DNA of 47,903 nt. Origin: Acidobacteriota bacterium (GTDB lineage Bacteria; Acidobacteriota; CAIWXX01). The position numbers were made by a program, and so were the translations under genes. Below, one piece after another: positions 27,280 through 36,779 of the stretch; positions within the stretch are counted from its first letter, which is position 1; each line of letters starts with the position of its first letter. Location of the stretch: positions 1 through 47,903 of the forward strand of contig JACPPM010000195.1 in the NCBI GenBank assembly GCA_016191015.1, in the 5' to 3' direction. The notes below the pieces were generated by a model that was not told the origin of the DNA, did no database searches, and saw only the letters and a program-made list of their open reading frames with translations.

Positions 27280-27791
27280 TGTCTTACAAGTTGCGTGTTG
27301 ACACGAAATGGCAAGAAATTTGAGGCGGCTAGATCTTCCGAACTCCTCTCAGGAAAGCAGGAGGGGAGGAATGCAGGAACGGAGCGGTCGTCTCGGCCGA
27401 TCGGGGTGGCTCGGAAGAACGCGCTCACTCTCCACGCTCCACGCTCTCACGCGCGGCTGAGACGCAACCTTTTTGGTTGCGGCTCAGCCGCGTTGGGGGG
27501 TCCCGCCCGCTTTGCACTATCCGGGCCTTTTCGCGTTCGATCTCGAGACCCATCCAGTTTGCGACCTTGTCCTCGACAGACGCGACGAACACGATGCACC
27601 GGCACCGAGCCGGTATGACGATCTCGCCCGTGTGCCTGCAAAGCTCAGCTCTGACCCATGCCAAAGATGCGTTCGATATCCCTCGCCATAGTGCCATGCC
27701 CGTTCTCGTGCGGCCTCGGAGACTCCGGATCGACCGCCTGAAGGCGACATCGCGAGAGTCCCGGGGTCTGCCCACCCCGTCTTCCGGCCCC
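27280..27791. other. Intergenic region with hairpin repeat copy 2
   Basis: A 512-base gap between convergent genes. It contains the second copy of the GC-hairpin repeat at 27472-27498. On the minus strand, roughly 27530-27680 has short coding-like stretches in shifting frames (for example IVFVASVEDKVANWMGLEIE), which could be a decayed small gene. I cannot name it and see no intact ORF. Confidence 0.4.
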
Positions 27792-30700
27792 CTACCACAC
27801 CCGCAGATCCTCCGGACGGTAGCCAACACCATTCTTCACGACCATCTCGACCGAGTCGGTGTTCTCGATCTTTTCCAGCGGATTGCGCTCGAGCACCACG
27901 AAGTCGGCCAGCTTGCCGGGCTCGATCGAGCCGAGGTCTCGGTCGAGGCCGAGGGCCTGCGCGGGAGCGAGCGTCGCGACGCGCAGCGCCTGGAGCGGGG
28001 TCATGCCGCCCTGCACGAAGGCCCAGATCTCCCAGTGCGGTCCGAGCCCCTGCATCTGCCCATGCCCGCCCAGGCAGACCCGCCCGCCTGCATCGACGAC
28101 CTTCTTGGCCGAGGTGGCTACGTCGATGTGGTGCCATTCATCGTCGGGCGCCATCACGCTGCGGATGCGCCCAAGCCGGTCTACGACGCTCTGCGGCACG
28201 AACCGCAGCAGCCGCGTGTCCTTCCAGATATCGTAGTGCTGGAAAAACCACTTGTCGCCCGAGAGGCCGCCGTACGCCACGAGGAGCGTCGGCGTGTAGG
28301 CCGTGCCGCTGCGTGCCAGCAGGGTCACGACATCCTTGCGCAGCGGCGTGACCGGCAGCGAATGCTCGAGTGTCGTGTGGCCGTCGATCACCATCGTCAT
28401 GTCCGCCTCGAGGTTCCCGCCGCCCTCGGGCACCACCATCAACCCTTCCTCGCGCGCCGCTTGAATCACCCACTGTCGCTGATCACGCCCGGGTTGCATG
28501 TATGACTTCACGCTCATGGCCCCCAGCGCCTTCAACCGGCGAACGTGACGGCGTGCGTCGTCGAGGCTCTTGATCTGGGCCCGGCTGGGATCGTCGGCCC
28601 CGTAGAGAACGAAGCCGGTCGAATAAATGCGCGGCCCTGTCATCAGTCCGGCCTCGACCATCTCCGCCTGCGCGAATACCTCGTGCGTGGCCGCCGATGG
28701 GTCGTGGGTCGTCGTGACGCCATAGGCCAGGTTAGCCATGTACTTCCAGGGGCGTTGGGGGAGGATGTCCAGGGTCGTGTAATGCAGGTGGGCATGCTCG
28801 TCGAAGAGGCCCGGGATGATCGTGCGCCCCGCCGCGTCGACCGTGCGCGCTCCGGCCGGGATCGACACCTGCCCTTCGGCGCCCACGTTCACGATCCTGT
28901 CGGCGTCGACGACGATCGTCCCGCGCTCGATCACTTCGTCGCCTTTCATCGTCACAATCCGCGCGCCGGTGTAGGCCACCAGCCCTGAGGGGCGGGCCCG
29001 TGGGACTTCCAGCTTGATTTCGATCCTTTCGGACTCAGGAAGCTTTTTCGCTTCCTCCGTTGCCGGCGGGGCGTTTTTCGCACCGGCGGGCTTCTTCTTC
29101 TCCTCGGCCTGAGCTTGCGCGAAGGCCTTCTCGAGGGTCAGGCGATGGTAGGCCGTTCCGAAAATCCAGCCCACACGGTGGCTGTCCGACGACCAGCTCA
29201 CCCACTCCCCGCCTTCGTCACTGAGTTGACACAAGGGGAGCGGAGCATCCGTCAACGAGGCCTCCACCGTCTGCCCGCTCCACTCGGGGAACGCCGCGAC
29301 GTAAGCATTGTGAAGTTCCATGAAGGCCACCCACCTTCCGTCGGGCGAAACCAACGCCTCCTCGGCCATGCCCCATCTCATGTGCACGCGCCGATCCGTG
29401 CCGTCCAGTTTTACAGACACCAGAATCGCCTTAGGAACCTCCGTGGGTTTTTCTGTCTTATCGTCTTCAAGGTAGAAGATGCGTTCGCCGTCGCGAGAGA
29501 AGAACGGCCTCGCCATGCGCCGATTGCTACCGCGGTTCTTCGTGCCGACGACGAAGTGGCCCGCTCCGCCGCCGGCCTCGACCCATTGCACCTCGTGCCA
29601 GATCTCCTCGCCCAAATCGTATCCGCGCGCCGTCACGCCGCTCCCCTTCAGATAGGCAATCTTCGACCCGTCCGGCGAGAACGACGGATTTGCGTACTGT
29701 CCCGCGTTCGTCGTGACGCGGCGCGGCACGGACCCGACCTCCGCGGTGACCGCCCATACCTGCCCGTAGCTCTTGTCGTTCCACGTGACGTAGGCGACCT
29801 CCTTCCCATCCGGCGACCAAGCCGGGGAGAACTCGAGATCGTCCCCGGCCGTGAGGCGCTTGGGGGTCCCACCCGGAAGCGCCATTGTGTAGAGGTGGCC
29901 GAGCGCCGAGAACGCCAGGGTCTCCCCATCGGAGGACTCGACCGGCCATTGCACGATCCGCGCTCGCACCATGTCCTGGACCGCCGGACGCGGCGTCCGC
30001 AGCGCCTGCGACACGCGCTGCTCGACCGCGGCCGTGAACGGGATCAGCGTACGGTTCCCCGTGGAGAGCTCCCACTTCCAAATCCGACCTTCCGCGGTCG
30101 CCACGACGGCTCCGCCGTCCGGGGTCCATGCATAGCCCGGGAAAACGCCGTGGTCAGCAAACCCCTCCTGCATGTCCCTCTGCACCGCCGGAGCCAGCAC
30201 GCGCGTGCTGCCTGTGGCGAGGTCCATCAGCTCGAGCCGTGTCTGCGTGCGCACCCGCCGCACATAGGCCATCAGCTTCCCATCGGGGGAGATCCGCGGA
30301 GCGGCCATGCCTCCCCAGTCCTGTGAGAGCGGCACCGTCTGGTTGTTCCGCAAATCCAGGCGCTTGATCTGCCAGATTCCCTCGTCCACATTGCGGTCGT
30401 AACGATAGCGTGAGTCTCGGGCCGAGAAGTACAAGAAGCGCCCATCCGGCGAGAACTCCAGGTCGGCCGCGTCCGGCTGATCCTCCCTCTTCGTGATCTG
30501 GACTCCCAGCCCGCCCTTGATGTGCCACATGTAGAGGTCGATCGTGCCGATCGAGGAGGTGTCAGTGGTGCGCTTCCGCCCGACGATGTAGTCGCCGCTG
30601 GGGCTCCACTCCGGCGCGCTCACCGTCTTCTCCTTCTCCGTGCTGATAGCACGTGAGTTGGAGCCCTCCAGATCGCAGATCCAGATGTTCTCGATCCCGC

Positions 30701-31064
30701 TGCGATCGCTGGTAAAGGCGATCCACTTACCGTCGGGGCTGAAGCGCGGCTGCACGTCGTAGGATGGGCCGCTGGTTATCCGCCGGGCCTCGCCGCCGCC
30801 GATCGGCAGGAGGTAGAGGTCGCCCAGCAGCGAGAAGACGATGCGATCACCCGCAGGATGGACGTCCAGACTCATCCAGGTTCCCTCGTCCGTTGTGAAC
30901 GTGACAACGCTGGCGGGCCCGTGTGCATCGTCGACCTTCCAGTTCTCGCCGCTTACCCGTGCTGGCGCCGCGGCCGGCTTCGACATCGCGGTCGCGGCCA
31001 TGGCCGCAAGCAACGTCATTATCGGAAATAGTGCCCTCATCCCGATGGACGATGTGGATCTCAT
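27792..31064 (-). CDS. Secreted TolB-propeller / amidohydrolase fusion
   Basis: A 1090-residue exported hydrolase. A signal peptide covers about residues 1-30 (ALFPIMTLLAAMAATAMS). Two thirds of the protein are WD40/TolB-like propeller blades with repeated FSPDGKWIAF and WSPDGKEVAY motifs (about 50-640). The amidohydrolase domain (about 690-1090) has the metal motif DEHAHLH near 755, a TTLEHS block near 895, and the C-terminal QALRVATLAPAQALGL and GKLADFVVL typical of imidazolonepropionase/prolidase-like enzymes. The start at 31064 has AGGGAGA upstream; an in-frame start at 31217 would add about 50 residues before the signal peptide. The layout suggests a peptide- or cyclic-amide-hydrolysing enzyme, with the propeller gating access (inference). 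Confidence 0.9.
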   Translation of the reverse strand: MRSTSSIGMRALFPIMTLLAAMAATAMSKPAAAPARVSGENWKVDDAHGPASVVTFTTDEGTWMSLDVHPAGDRIVFSLLGDLYLLPIGGGEARRITSGPSYDVQPRFSPDGKWIAFTSDRSGIENIWICDLEGSNSRAISTEKEKTVSAPEWSPSGDYIVGRKRTTDTSSIGTIDLYMWHIKGGLGVQITKREDQPDAADLEFSPDGRFLYFSARDSRYRYDRNVDEGIWQIKRLDLRNNQTVPLSQDWGGMAAPRISPDGKLMAYVRRVRTQTRLELMDLATGSTRVLAPAVQRDMQEGFADHGVFPGYAWTPDGGAVVATAEGRIWKWELSTGNRTLIPFTAAVEQRVSQALRTPRPAVQDMVRARIVQWPVESSDGETLAFSALGHLYTMALPGGTPKRLTAGDDLEFSPAWSPDGKEVAYVTWNDKSYGQVWAVTAEVGSVPRRVTTNAGQYANPSFSPDGSKIAYLKGSGVTARGYDLGEEIWHEVQWVEAGGGAGHFVVGTKNRGSNRRMARPFFSRDGERIFYLEDDKTEKPTEVPKAILVSVKLDGTDRRVHMRWGMAEEALVSPDGRWVAFMELHNAYVAAFPEWSGQTVEASLTDAPLPLCQLSDEGGEWVSWSSDSHRVGWIFGTAYHRLTLEKAFAQAQAEEKKKPAGAKNAPPATEEAKKLPESERIEIKLEVPRARPSGLVAYTGARIVTMKGDEVIERGTIVVDADRIVNVGAEGQVSIPAGARTVDAAGRTIIPGLFDEHAHLHYTTLDILPQRPWKYMANLAYGVTTTHDPSAATHEVFAQAEMVEAGLMTGPRIYSTGFVLYGADDPSRAQIKSLDDARRHVRRLKALGAMSVKSYMQPGRDQRQWVIQAAREEGLMVVPEGGGNLEADMTMVIDGHTTLEHSLPVTPLRKDVVTLLARSGTAYTPTLLVAYGGLSGDKWFFQHYDIWKDTRLLRFVPQSVVDRLGRIRSVMAPDDEWHHIDVATSAKKVVDAGGRVCLGGHGQMQGLGPHWEIWAFVQGGMTPLQALRVATLAPAQALGLDRDLGSIEPGKLADFVVLERNPLEKIENTDSVEMVVKNGVGYRPEDLRVW

Positions 31065-31223
31065 CTCAGTCTCCCTCTTCTCTGTATTCCAGTGCGTTAG
31101 AGCGTTTCCGCATCGAGCGGGCTCTCCGCGAAGCGGCCGTAACTCCGCACTCTCTACTACGCCCCGATCGAGCCCGGGTTTCACGAAAGAGAATGCAGAC
31201 TCGTTCGATAAAGTCACGAATCG

Positions 31224-31913
31224 CTACTTGAGCCCCTGGATGAGGTACAGCTCCGACATCTGCCTGATGAAGGTGTATGCGTAGGCGCGCTGGTCGGGCG
31301 TCGCGACGGCGGAGGCGATGAGGGTAACTCCGGCCAGATCCGGGGGCGAGAGCTCGTGCAACAGGGTCGTGGCGCCGTCCGTCGCATCGCATCGCAGGAG
31401 TGCGCCCGGTGGGGTGCCGACACGCATCAGAATGAGCGACCTGCCATCCGCAACGAATCTCAGCGCACCCAGACCGGGCTCTCCGGGCGAGAGAGGACGA
31501 GCGCTCCCGTTCTGCAGGTCAGCGATCAACAGCGTTCCGTCGGCAGCGTAGACCGCGGCCCACCTGCCGTCAGGCGAGACAGGGGTGAGTGAAGAGCACG
31601 GATTGGTGTCCAGGTCCCGGTCGAGGAGGAGCGCGGGCGGTCCGCCTGCAAGTTTCTGCAGGAAGAGTCGCCCCCGGTTTTCCCGATCGCGCGCCACGAA
31701 GACGAATCCCTGGGCATCGGGCAAGAAGCCGGGATCCAGACCGGAGCTCACTCCTTCGAGCGCGATCGTGCGTGGTTCGCCGGTCCCGGTCGGTACCAGC
31801 ATCGCGCGCGGCGGATTATCGAGCGAGAGGAACAGGACCGTCCTGCCGTCCGGGGAAAGGACTCCGCCGTTGCCCTCAGCCAAGCGGATGGCTTCGGACC
31901 CGTCCGCTCCGGG
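31224..31913 (-). pseudogene. C-terminal propeller fragment of a Ser/Thr kinase
   Basis: About 230 residues of TolB-like blades (LAEGNGGVLSPDGR, VSPDGRWAAVYAADG) ending in YTFIRQMSELYLIQGLK, the usual tail of acidobacterial-type Ser/Thr kinase-propeller proteins. The frame is open only to a TGA just beyond 31913. The kinase domain, membrane segment and first blades are missing, and an unrelated DUF6463-like gene begins there. A TTG at 31883 could start a short protein but has no sensible N-terminus. It is most likely a relic of a deletion. Confidence 0.7.
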
Positions 31914-31944
31914 TCAAGTCGCAGCGGTGGGATGTGGGTGCGAG

Positions 31945-32331
31945 TCAGACTCCCGCCCTGCCCCTTTCGGACCCGCTCCTGGAGCGGCTCGCCCGACGAA
32001 TGGCACCAACTGCCGGAGCGAACATCAACCAACCACCGGAGATGGGCATGATCACAACGACAGCGACTGTCAGACCCAGGAAACTCCAGCCAAGGAATCG
32101 TGGGAGCTCCCCAAAGTGGCGCTCTACCCAATCCACAAATAGCCCGAAGATGATCGCAAGGATCCCGAAGGAGAGAAACCAGAACGGGAACTCGCGTTCA
32201 GCCTGCCCGTTGACCGTGTTCCAAAGCCCTTCGCCGAGCCACATCGCGAGCTGCCCGCGAAATCCCAGCAGCCCGAACAAAGTATGGACAACGCCAATAC
32301 CGCCGATGAACTTACCTATCCAAGGGCGCAT
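31945..32331 (-). CDS. Small membrane protein, DUF6463-like
   Basis: A 128-residue protein with about four hydrophobic segments (5-25, 50-68, 78-98, 100-112). It starts MRPWIGKFIGGIGVVHTLFG, the pattern I associate with DUF6463. AGGAG lies nine bases upstream of the ATG. The Ser/Arg-rich last 15 residues look like run-on sequence next to the kinase-remnant boundary. The function is unknown. Confidence 0.65.
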   Translation of the reverse strand: MRPWIGKFIGGIGVVHTLFGLLGFRGQLAMWLGEGLWNTVNGQAEREFPFWFLSFGILAIIFGLFVDWVERHFGELPRFLGWSFLGLTVAVVVIMPISGGWLMFAPAVGAIRRASRSRSGSERGRAGV

Positions 32332-32968
32332 GAAATCTCCTCTCGTCCTTTGCTGATGAGCGCCCCTATTGGGGGGTAGTCGGGCAATCTTCGATCAGGG
32401 CGTCACAGCAAGGAGTGTATCAGCAGCGCAGGTCACGGGCAATCCAGAATGCATGCCCCTGAATCCGCGCGTAGGACGCGCGGATTCGGGAACTAAAAAT
32501 GCAAAATTAGAAATGCAAAAGCGGGGGAAGGCTGAGTGACGGACCTAGCGCAGATGCAACGCTCGTCGTGGCACCGAAGCGGTCGAGATTTCTTTCTGTC
32601 AAGAGATGCTTGACCTTGTTGACTCGTGTGTGGGACGGCTTTCATAAGCGACCCGAGCACGCCGCGCGCGACGATTGACCGAACAGTTTCCGGTTTTTTG
32701 ATTTTGAATTTTGAATTGCCCGAATCCGCAGGTAAGGATCAGTGTGCCATCGCCAATGAACACCACGAAGCCGTGTTCACGGTGGAAGGGACGCGCCGCC
32801 CCGTCACGCCAGGCTCGTGACCCCTACCCGGAGGCGAGCGATCGATCCTTGGCCGTGGATTCACGGATGCGCACGGATTCGACGCTGAGCAGGCGAACCG
32901 GCACGCCCCAGAGACGCCCTGTTGGGCGTTCCCGGACGCGCCTGTCCGCGAATCCCCGGTGCGGAGCG
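32332..32968. other. Gene-poor region with hairpins and AT-rich repeats
   Basis: A 637-base gap without a convincing gene. Contents: a perfect 11-base inverted repeat with a 5-base loop at 32461-32487 (gaatccgcgcg ... cgcgcggattc); two aaatgcaaaa direct repeats just after it; a ttttgaattttgaatt string near 32703; and an 8-base-stem hairpin (gcggagcg-cta-cgctccgc, 32961-32979) that spans the stop codon of the TldE gene. None has a terminator T-run. Confidence 0.5.
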
Positions 32969-34294
32969 CTACGCTCCGCTCAACTCGAGCCCCGCGAACC
33001 GCAGGCTCGGGAGCCGCCACGAAGAGTAGATCCACGGATCCGAGCCGACTTCGACGAGCTGATTCCACAGCGTGCCCAGGTTCCCGCTGAGGTTCATCTC
33101 GTTCACGGCCCCTACGATCTGGCCGTTTTCGACCTGCTGTCCTACGATCCCGAACGAGTAGTCGCCGGTGGTCGAGTTCGAATTGCCGCCGATGAAACTC
33201 GTGATCAGGATCCCTCGCTTGAGGTCTCGGATCATCTCTTCGGCGCTCCGCGTGCCTCCGGCGAGGACGATGTTCGAGGGAGAGCCGCTGGTGAGCTCCA
33301 TCCCCAGTTTCCTCCCGTAGTAGTTATCGACGTAGTAGTGCTTCAGCACTCCCTTCTCGATCACTACTCGCTTCTGTGCAGCCAGCCCCTCGCTGTCGAA
33401 GCGCCGCGATCCCAACCCTTTGGGGACGAAGGGATCGTCGGTCACGGTGAGGGCCTCGGAAGCGATCTTGGTACCGAGCTTGCCCTCGAGGAACGAGCGT
33501 TTCTGCTGCAGTGCGCGTGCCGTCATCGGGCCGTAGAGTCCTGAGAGCAGCCGGGCCGCCGAGCGGTTCTCGACGACCACGTCGTAGACACCCGACTGGA
33601 TCTTCTTCTGGCCGATCTTGCGTAAGGCCCGCCGCACGGCCTGTTTGCCTATCTCGGCTGTCGCCGGCGCATCGTTCAGCAGTCGCACAGTGGTGTACAT
33701 CCAGTCCTCGGGGCGGCCCTTCTCGCCGTCCTTCACGGTGACATCTGCGCCCGTCGAGAACGCAGTCGACTCACGCTCGCCCATGAATCCGTTGCTGTAC
33801 ACGTCGGTGCGCTCGGTGTGTGCGTCCGAATAGCTGGCCGTCACCGAGATGATCTGTTCGCTCATGGGAAGGGCGGCCTCTTCGATCTCGCGGGCGATCT
33901 TCACACGGCGCGCTGTCTCGATTCCGGCGTAGGCGGTGTCGAGGAGCTGGAGGTCGGCCGGGTTTATCTCGCGGAAGTATTTCTCCTCCGGGAGCATGCG
34001 GAACGGATCCTCGCTCAGGTAGCCGGTCATGGCCACCGCCTCGGCGATGAATTTCTCGAGGGCCGGGCGGTTGAGGTTGGATGTGGTGTGGCCGGAGAAC
34101 TTGCCCTTGACGTAGAGGTTGAGGCTCAGCGAGCTGCGCGTGGCTTCGGTTAACTTCTCGATCTTGCGCGCCCTCACCGCGACCTCGATTTCGCGCGCTC
34201 GCTCGATCGTGGCGGCCGCCGCGTCAGCGCCCACCTTCCTGGCATAGCCCACGGCCCAGGAGGCCAGTTCTTTTCTCTGTGCACGGTCCATCAT
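32969..34294 (-). CDS. TldE/PmbA-like metalloprotease partner
   Basis: A 441-residue member of the TldD/PmbA (U62) family, the non-catalytic partner of the TldD-TldE peptidase in known pairs. Visible family blocks are VGADAAAATIERAREIEV near the start, SRRFDSEGLAAQKRVVIEKG near 315 and the glycine/asparagine-rich SFIGGNSNSTTGDYSFGIVGQQVENGQ end. There is no HExxH motif, as expected for the E subunit, and no signal peptide. The ATG at 34294 overlaps the TldD stop (ATGA), so the two are coupled. Confidence 0.92.
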   Translation of the reverse strand: MMDRAQRKELASWAVGYARKVGADAAAATIERAREIEVAVRARKIEKLTEATRSSLSLNLYVKGKFSGHTTSNLNRPALEKFIAEAVAMTGYLSEDPFRMLPEEKYFREINPADLQLLDTAYAGIETARRVKIAREIEEAALPMSEQIISVTASYSDAHTERTDVYSNGFMGERESTAFSTGADVTVKDGEKGRPEDWMYTTVRLLNDAPATAEIGKQAVRRALRKIGQKKIQSGVYDVVVENRSAARLLSGLYGPMTARALQQKRSFLEGKLGTKIASEALTVTDDPFVPKGLGSRRFDSEGLAAQKRVVIEKGVLKHYYVDNYYGRKLGMELTSGSPSNIVLAGGTRSAEEMIRDLKRGILITSFIGGNSNSTTGDYSFGIVGQQVENGQIVGAVNEMNLSGNLGTLWNQLVEVGSDPWIYSSWRLPSLRFAGLELSGA

Positions 34295-35859
34295 GACTGC
34301 ACCCCGCCCACCGTGATCGACGACACCTTGACGGTCGGGAGGCCCATCGAGACCGGCACACCCTGGCCGTCCTTGCCGCAGGTCCATCCGCCGTCAGCCA
34401 TCTTGAAGTCGTCAGCGACCATGACCACCTTGCGGAGCACCTCGGGCCCGTTGCCGATGATGTTGATGTCCTTGACCGGCCGCGTGAGCTTGCCGTTTTC
34501 GATCAGATACCCGCTCTTGACGTAGAAAGTGAAATCCCCGGCGCCGATGAAGACCTGACCGTTGGTAAACATCTCGGCAAGGATCCCCTTCTTGACGCTG
34601 GCAATGATCTCATCCCGCTTGTGCGGTCCCGGCAGCATGTACGTGTTGCGCATTCGGGGCATGGGCGCGAAGCGGAAGGACTCGCGGCGGCCGTTGCCGG
34701 TCGGCTGCACCTTGTAGTGGGATGCACTGATGCGGTCGTGCATGTAGCTCGCGAGCACCCCATCCTGCACCAGGTAGGTGCGTTGGGTGCCGTTGCCCTC
34801 ATCATCCACGTTCAACGACCCGCGCACATTGGGGTTCGTGCCGTCGTCGACGATGGTCACGAATTTCTCGGCCACCGGCTTGCCGATCTTGTCGGCGAAT
34901 ATCGAAATCCCCTTGCGATTGAAGTCGGCCTCCATGCCGTGCCCGATGGCTTCGTGGAGCAAGATCCCGGAGCTCCCGGCCTCGAGAACAACTTCCATCT
35001 CGCCCCCCTCGGGCTTGGTCGCATCGAACAGCGACACGGTGCGCCGCACCGCATCCGCGGCAATCGTCTTGACGCGCTCCGCGGTGAAAAACTCGATGCC
35101 TTCGCGCCCGCACAGGTCTGCGTAGCTGTTCTCGCGGCGGCCGTCCTGCTCGGCCGAGCAGCTCGCCCGTAGCTGCGCCATGGGCTGGTAGTCGTAGGTA
35201 ATGAGTCCGTCCGAGCTGGCCAGCAGCACGAAGGAGGTGTCGTCCATGAGGGCCGCGCTGGCCTTGATGATGCGTTTGTCTCCGGCGAAGATCAGGTCGT
35301 TGAGCTTCTGGAGGAACGGCACCTTGCGGTCCGCCGACACGTTCTCCCACCCGGTGTTGATCACGTAGTGGTTCGGCAGCTTCTGGTGGGTGAAGGAGGT
35401 CGGAGCTTTCCCGGCAGGGCCTTCAGCGATCGCCGCCGCCGTGCGTGCAGCGTCACGCATCGCCGGCACCGAAAGATCTTCTGTGAAGCTGAAGCCGGTC
35501 TGGTCGCCTTTCACCACACGGATGCCGACGCCGAGGTCGACGCTGGTGTAGGCCTGGTTGACGATCTTGTCCTCGAGCCCTATGTAGCTCGAGATCGTGT
35601 GCTGGAAATAGAGGTCGCAGAAATCGCCGCCCCGTTCGAGCGCCGCCACCATGACCTGGCGCAGGATCGACTCGTCGATGCCGAAGCGGGCGAACAGGTC
35701 GGCCGGTGTCGTTCCAGCGGGAGCGGCTGTCAGCGCCGCCAGCGGATCCCGTCCGAAGAACATCGGGACGCTCACAATCGCCATACCCTTCATCCCCGTA
35801 GAGATGAAGTCACGCCGTGAGAGCCCCCGGAAGAACCGGGGTACGTGCCATGATGCCAT
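34291..35859 (-). CDS. TldD-like metalloprotease with Tat signal
   Basis: A 522-residue zinc peptidase of the TldD family. The catalytic HEAIGHGMEAD (HExxH) is near residue 300, followed by SGYLIENGKLTRPVKDINIIGNG near 455. Unlike the cytoplasmic E. coli protein, it begins with RGLSRRDFISTGMKGMAIVSVPMFF: a twin-arginine motif (SRRDF) plus a hydrophobic stretch, so export in folded form is predicted. Known TldD/E cut unfolded or ribosomally made peptides such as microcin precursors; here the substrate would be periplasmic or extracellular (inference). The gene is transcribed first in the TldD-TldE pair. Confidence 0.92.
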   Translation of the reverse strand: MASWHVPRFFRGLSRRDFISTGMKGMAIVSVPMFFGRDPLAALTAAPAGTTPADLFARFGIDESILRQVMVAALERGGDFCDLYFQHTISSYIGLEDKIVNQAYTSVDLGVGIRVVKGDQTGFSFTEDLSVPAMRDAARTAAAIAEGPAGKAPTSFTHQKLPNHYVINTGWENVSADRKVPFLQKLNDLIFAGDKRIIKASAALMDDTSFVLLASSDGLITYDYQPMAQLRASCSAEQDGRRENSYADLCGREGIEFFTAERVKTIAADAVRRTVSLFDATKPEGGEMEVVLEAGSSGILLHEAIGHGMEADFNRKGISIFADKIGKPVAEKFVTIVDDGTNPNVRGSLNVDDEGNGTQRTYLVQDGVLASYMHDRISASHYKVQPTGNGRRESFRFAPMPRMRNTYMLPGPHKRDEIIASVKKGILAEMFTNGQVFIGAGDFTFYVKSGYLIENGKLTRPVKDINIIGNGPEVLRKVVMVADDFKMADGGWTCGKDGQGVPVSMGLPTVKVSSITVGGVQS

Positions 35860-36096
35860 GTTGTGACTCCTTGGATTGTTGATCGCAGCGGGGAGTGAAG
35901 ACTCCCGTGTGACGGAAGAGCGGCCACGGACGATCCCATCGGCGCCCTCATCGATTCAGAATCCTCTCCTGCAACTCCCGCAGCCTGTCAGACTCTACCA
36001 CAACATAGTACGCGGGAGACCGGCGGCGAGTTCCAGTCTGTGATGAAACGGCTCAGCGGAGGGCCGATCTGCAGATATCCTCCGGGTGACACACAC

Positions 36097-36486
36097 TCAC
36101 AGTCGAATCAGAAACACGGCCATCCCTACGCCGAGGATGGCGAGCAGCCCCACGATAACGAAAGCCAGGGACGAACCGAAGACGTGTCGGAAACGGCCCT
36201 GGTCAATGGCTGCAATGTATTGTGTGTGCCGAAGCGCTGAGATGACACACGTCATCACTCCTGTGCCGATAAGACCGAGACCGAGCCACAGCGAGATCCC
36301 CAGTCCCCGTCCATCGGACCCCGGGTTGGCCCCACCAACCACCACGACTTCGCGCAGAAACACGCCGAAGCGCGCAACCACAAACCCGAAGGCCATGAAC
36401 GCAAGGCCCGTCCGGATCCATGCGAGAAACGTGCGCTCCGCCGCCATGTAGATCCTCGGATCACGCGCGCCATCGCTGTCCGTCAT
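36097..36486 (-). CDS. DUF202 membrane protein (YidH-like)
   Basis: A 129-residue inner-membrane protein with three hydrophobic segments. It carries the family start YMAAERTFLAWIRTGLAFMAFGFVVARFG, followed by a Gly-rich loop and two more helices. A monocistronic minus-strand gene, divergent from the Rrf2 regulator. The molecular role is unknown. The 237-base gap before tldD holds only a small hairpin (35891-35906). Confidence 0.88.
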   Translation of the reverse strand: MTDSDGARDPRIYMAAERTFLAWIRTGLAFMAFGFVVARFGVFLREVVVVGGANPGSDGRGLGISLWLGLGLIGTGVMTCVISALRHTQYIAAIDQGRFRHVFGSSLAFVIVGLLAILGVGMAVFLIRL

Positions 36487-36717
36487 CGTCTGTCAGCCCT
36501 CTCATCACCCTGCCTGGGTCGCTTCCGCGGACCGCAGGTAGCTCGATATCCGAGTCCATCGGCGGCCGATCTCTCCACGGGATGGAAAGTATCAGCTGCA
36601 CGGCTGATGGTCAATCGGGGAATCATGCGATCATGCGATTGGCGTGGGGACGCCACGCGTCGGGACGGCCCTCCCACAATCCGCGCGCGTTAAGGGCGGA
36701 TTTAGCCTGGAACGCGC

Positions 36718-36746
36718 TTGCACGATTCTTGACTAAACAGTATACT
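36718..36746 (+). promoter_or_regulatory. Predicted promoter/operator of the Rrf2-Mrp unit
   Basis: TTGCAC at 36718-36723 and TATACT at 36741-36746 are 17 bases apart, 34 bases before the regulator's ATG. The -10 lies in a TTGACTAAACAGTATACTTAA segment whose core AGTATACT is palindromic. This recalls Rrf2/IscR-type sites, so autoregulation at this spot is likely but unproven. Confidence 0.5.
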
Positions 36747-36779
36747 TAAACGCGGTATGCCGATGAAGGAAGAACGCCG

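Noticed and set aside
27425-27832. 135-codon minus-strand frame after the amidohydrolase
   Set aside because: It runs through the hairpin repeat and the end of the amidohydrolase gene. A short stretch looks coding-like but no intact gene can be supported.
32626-32820. 64-codon plus-strand frame in the gap before the TldE gene
   Set aside because: It covers AT-rich repeat sequence and has no ribosome site or protein-like pattern.
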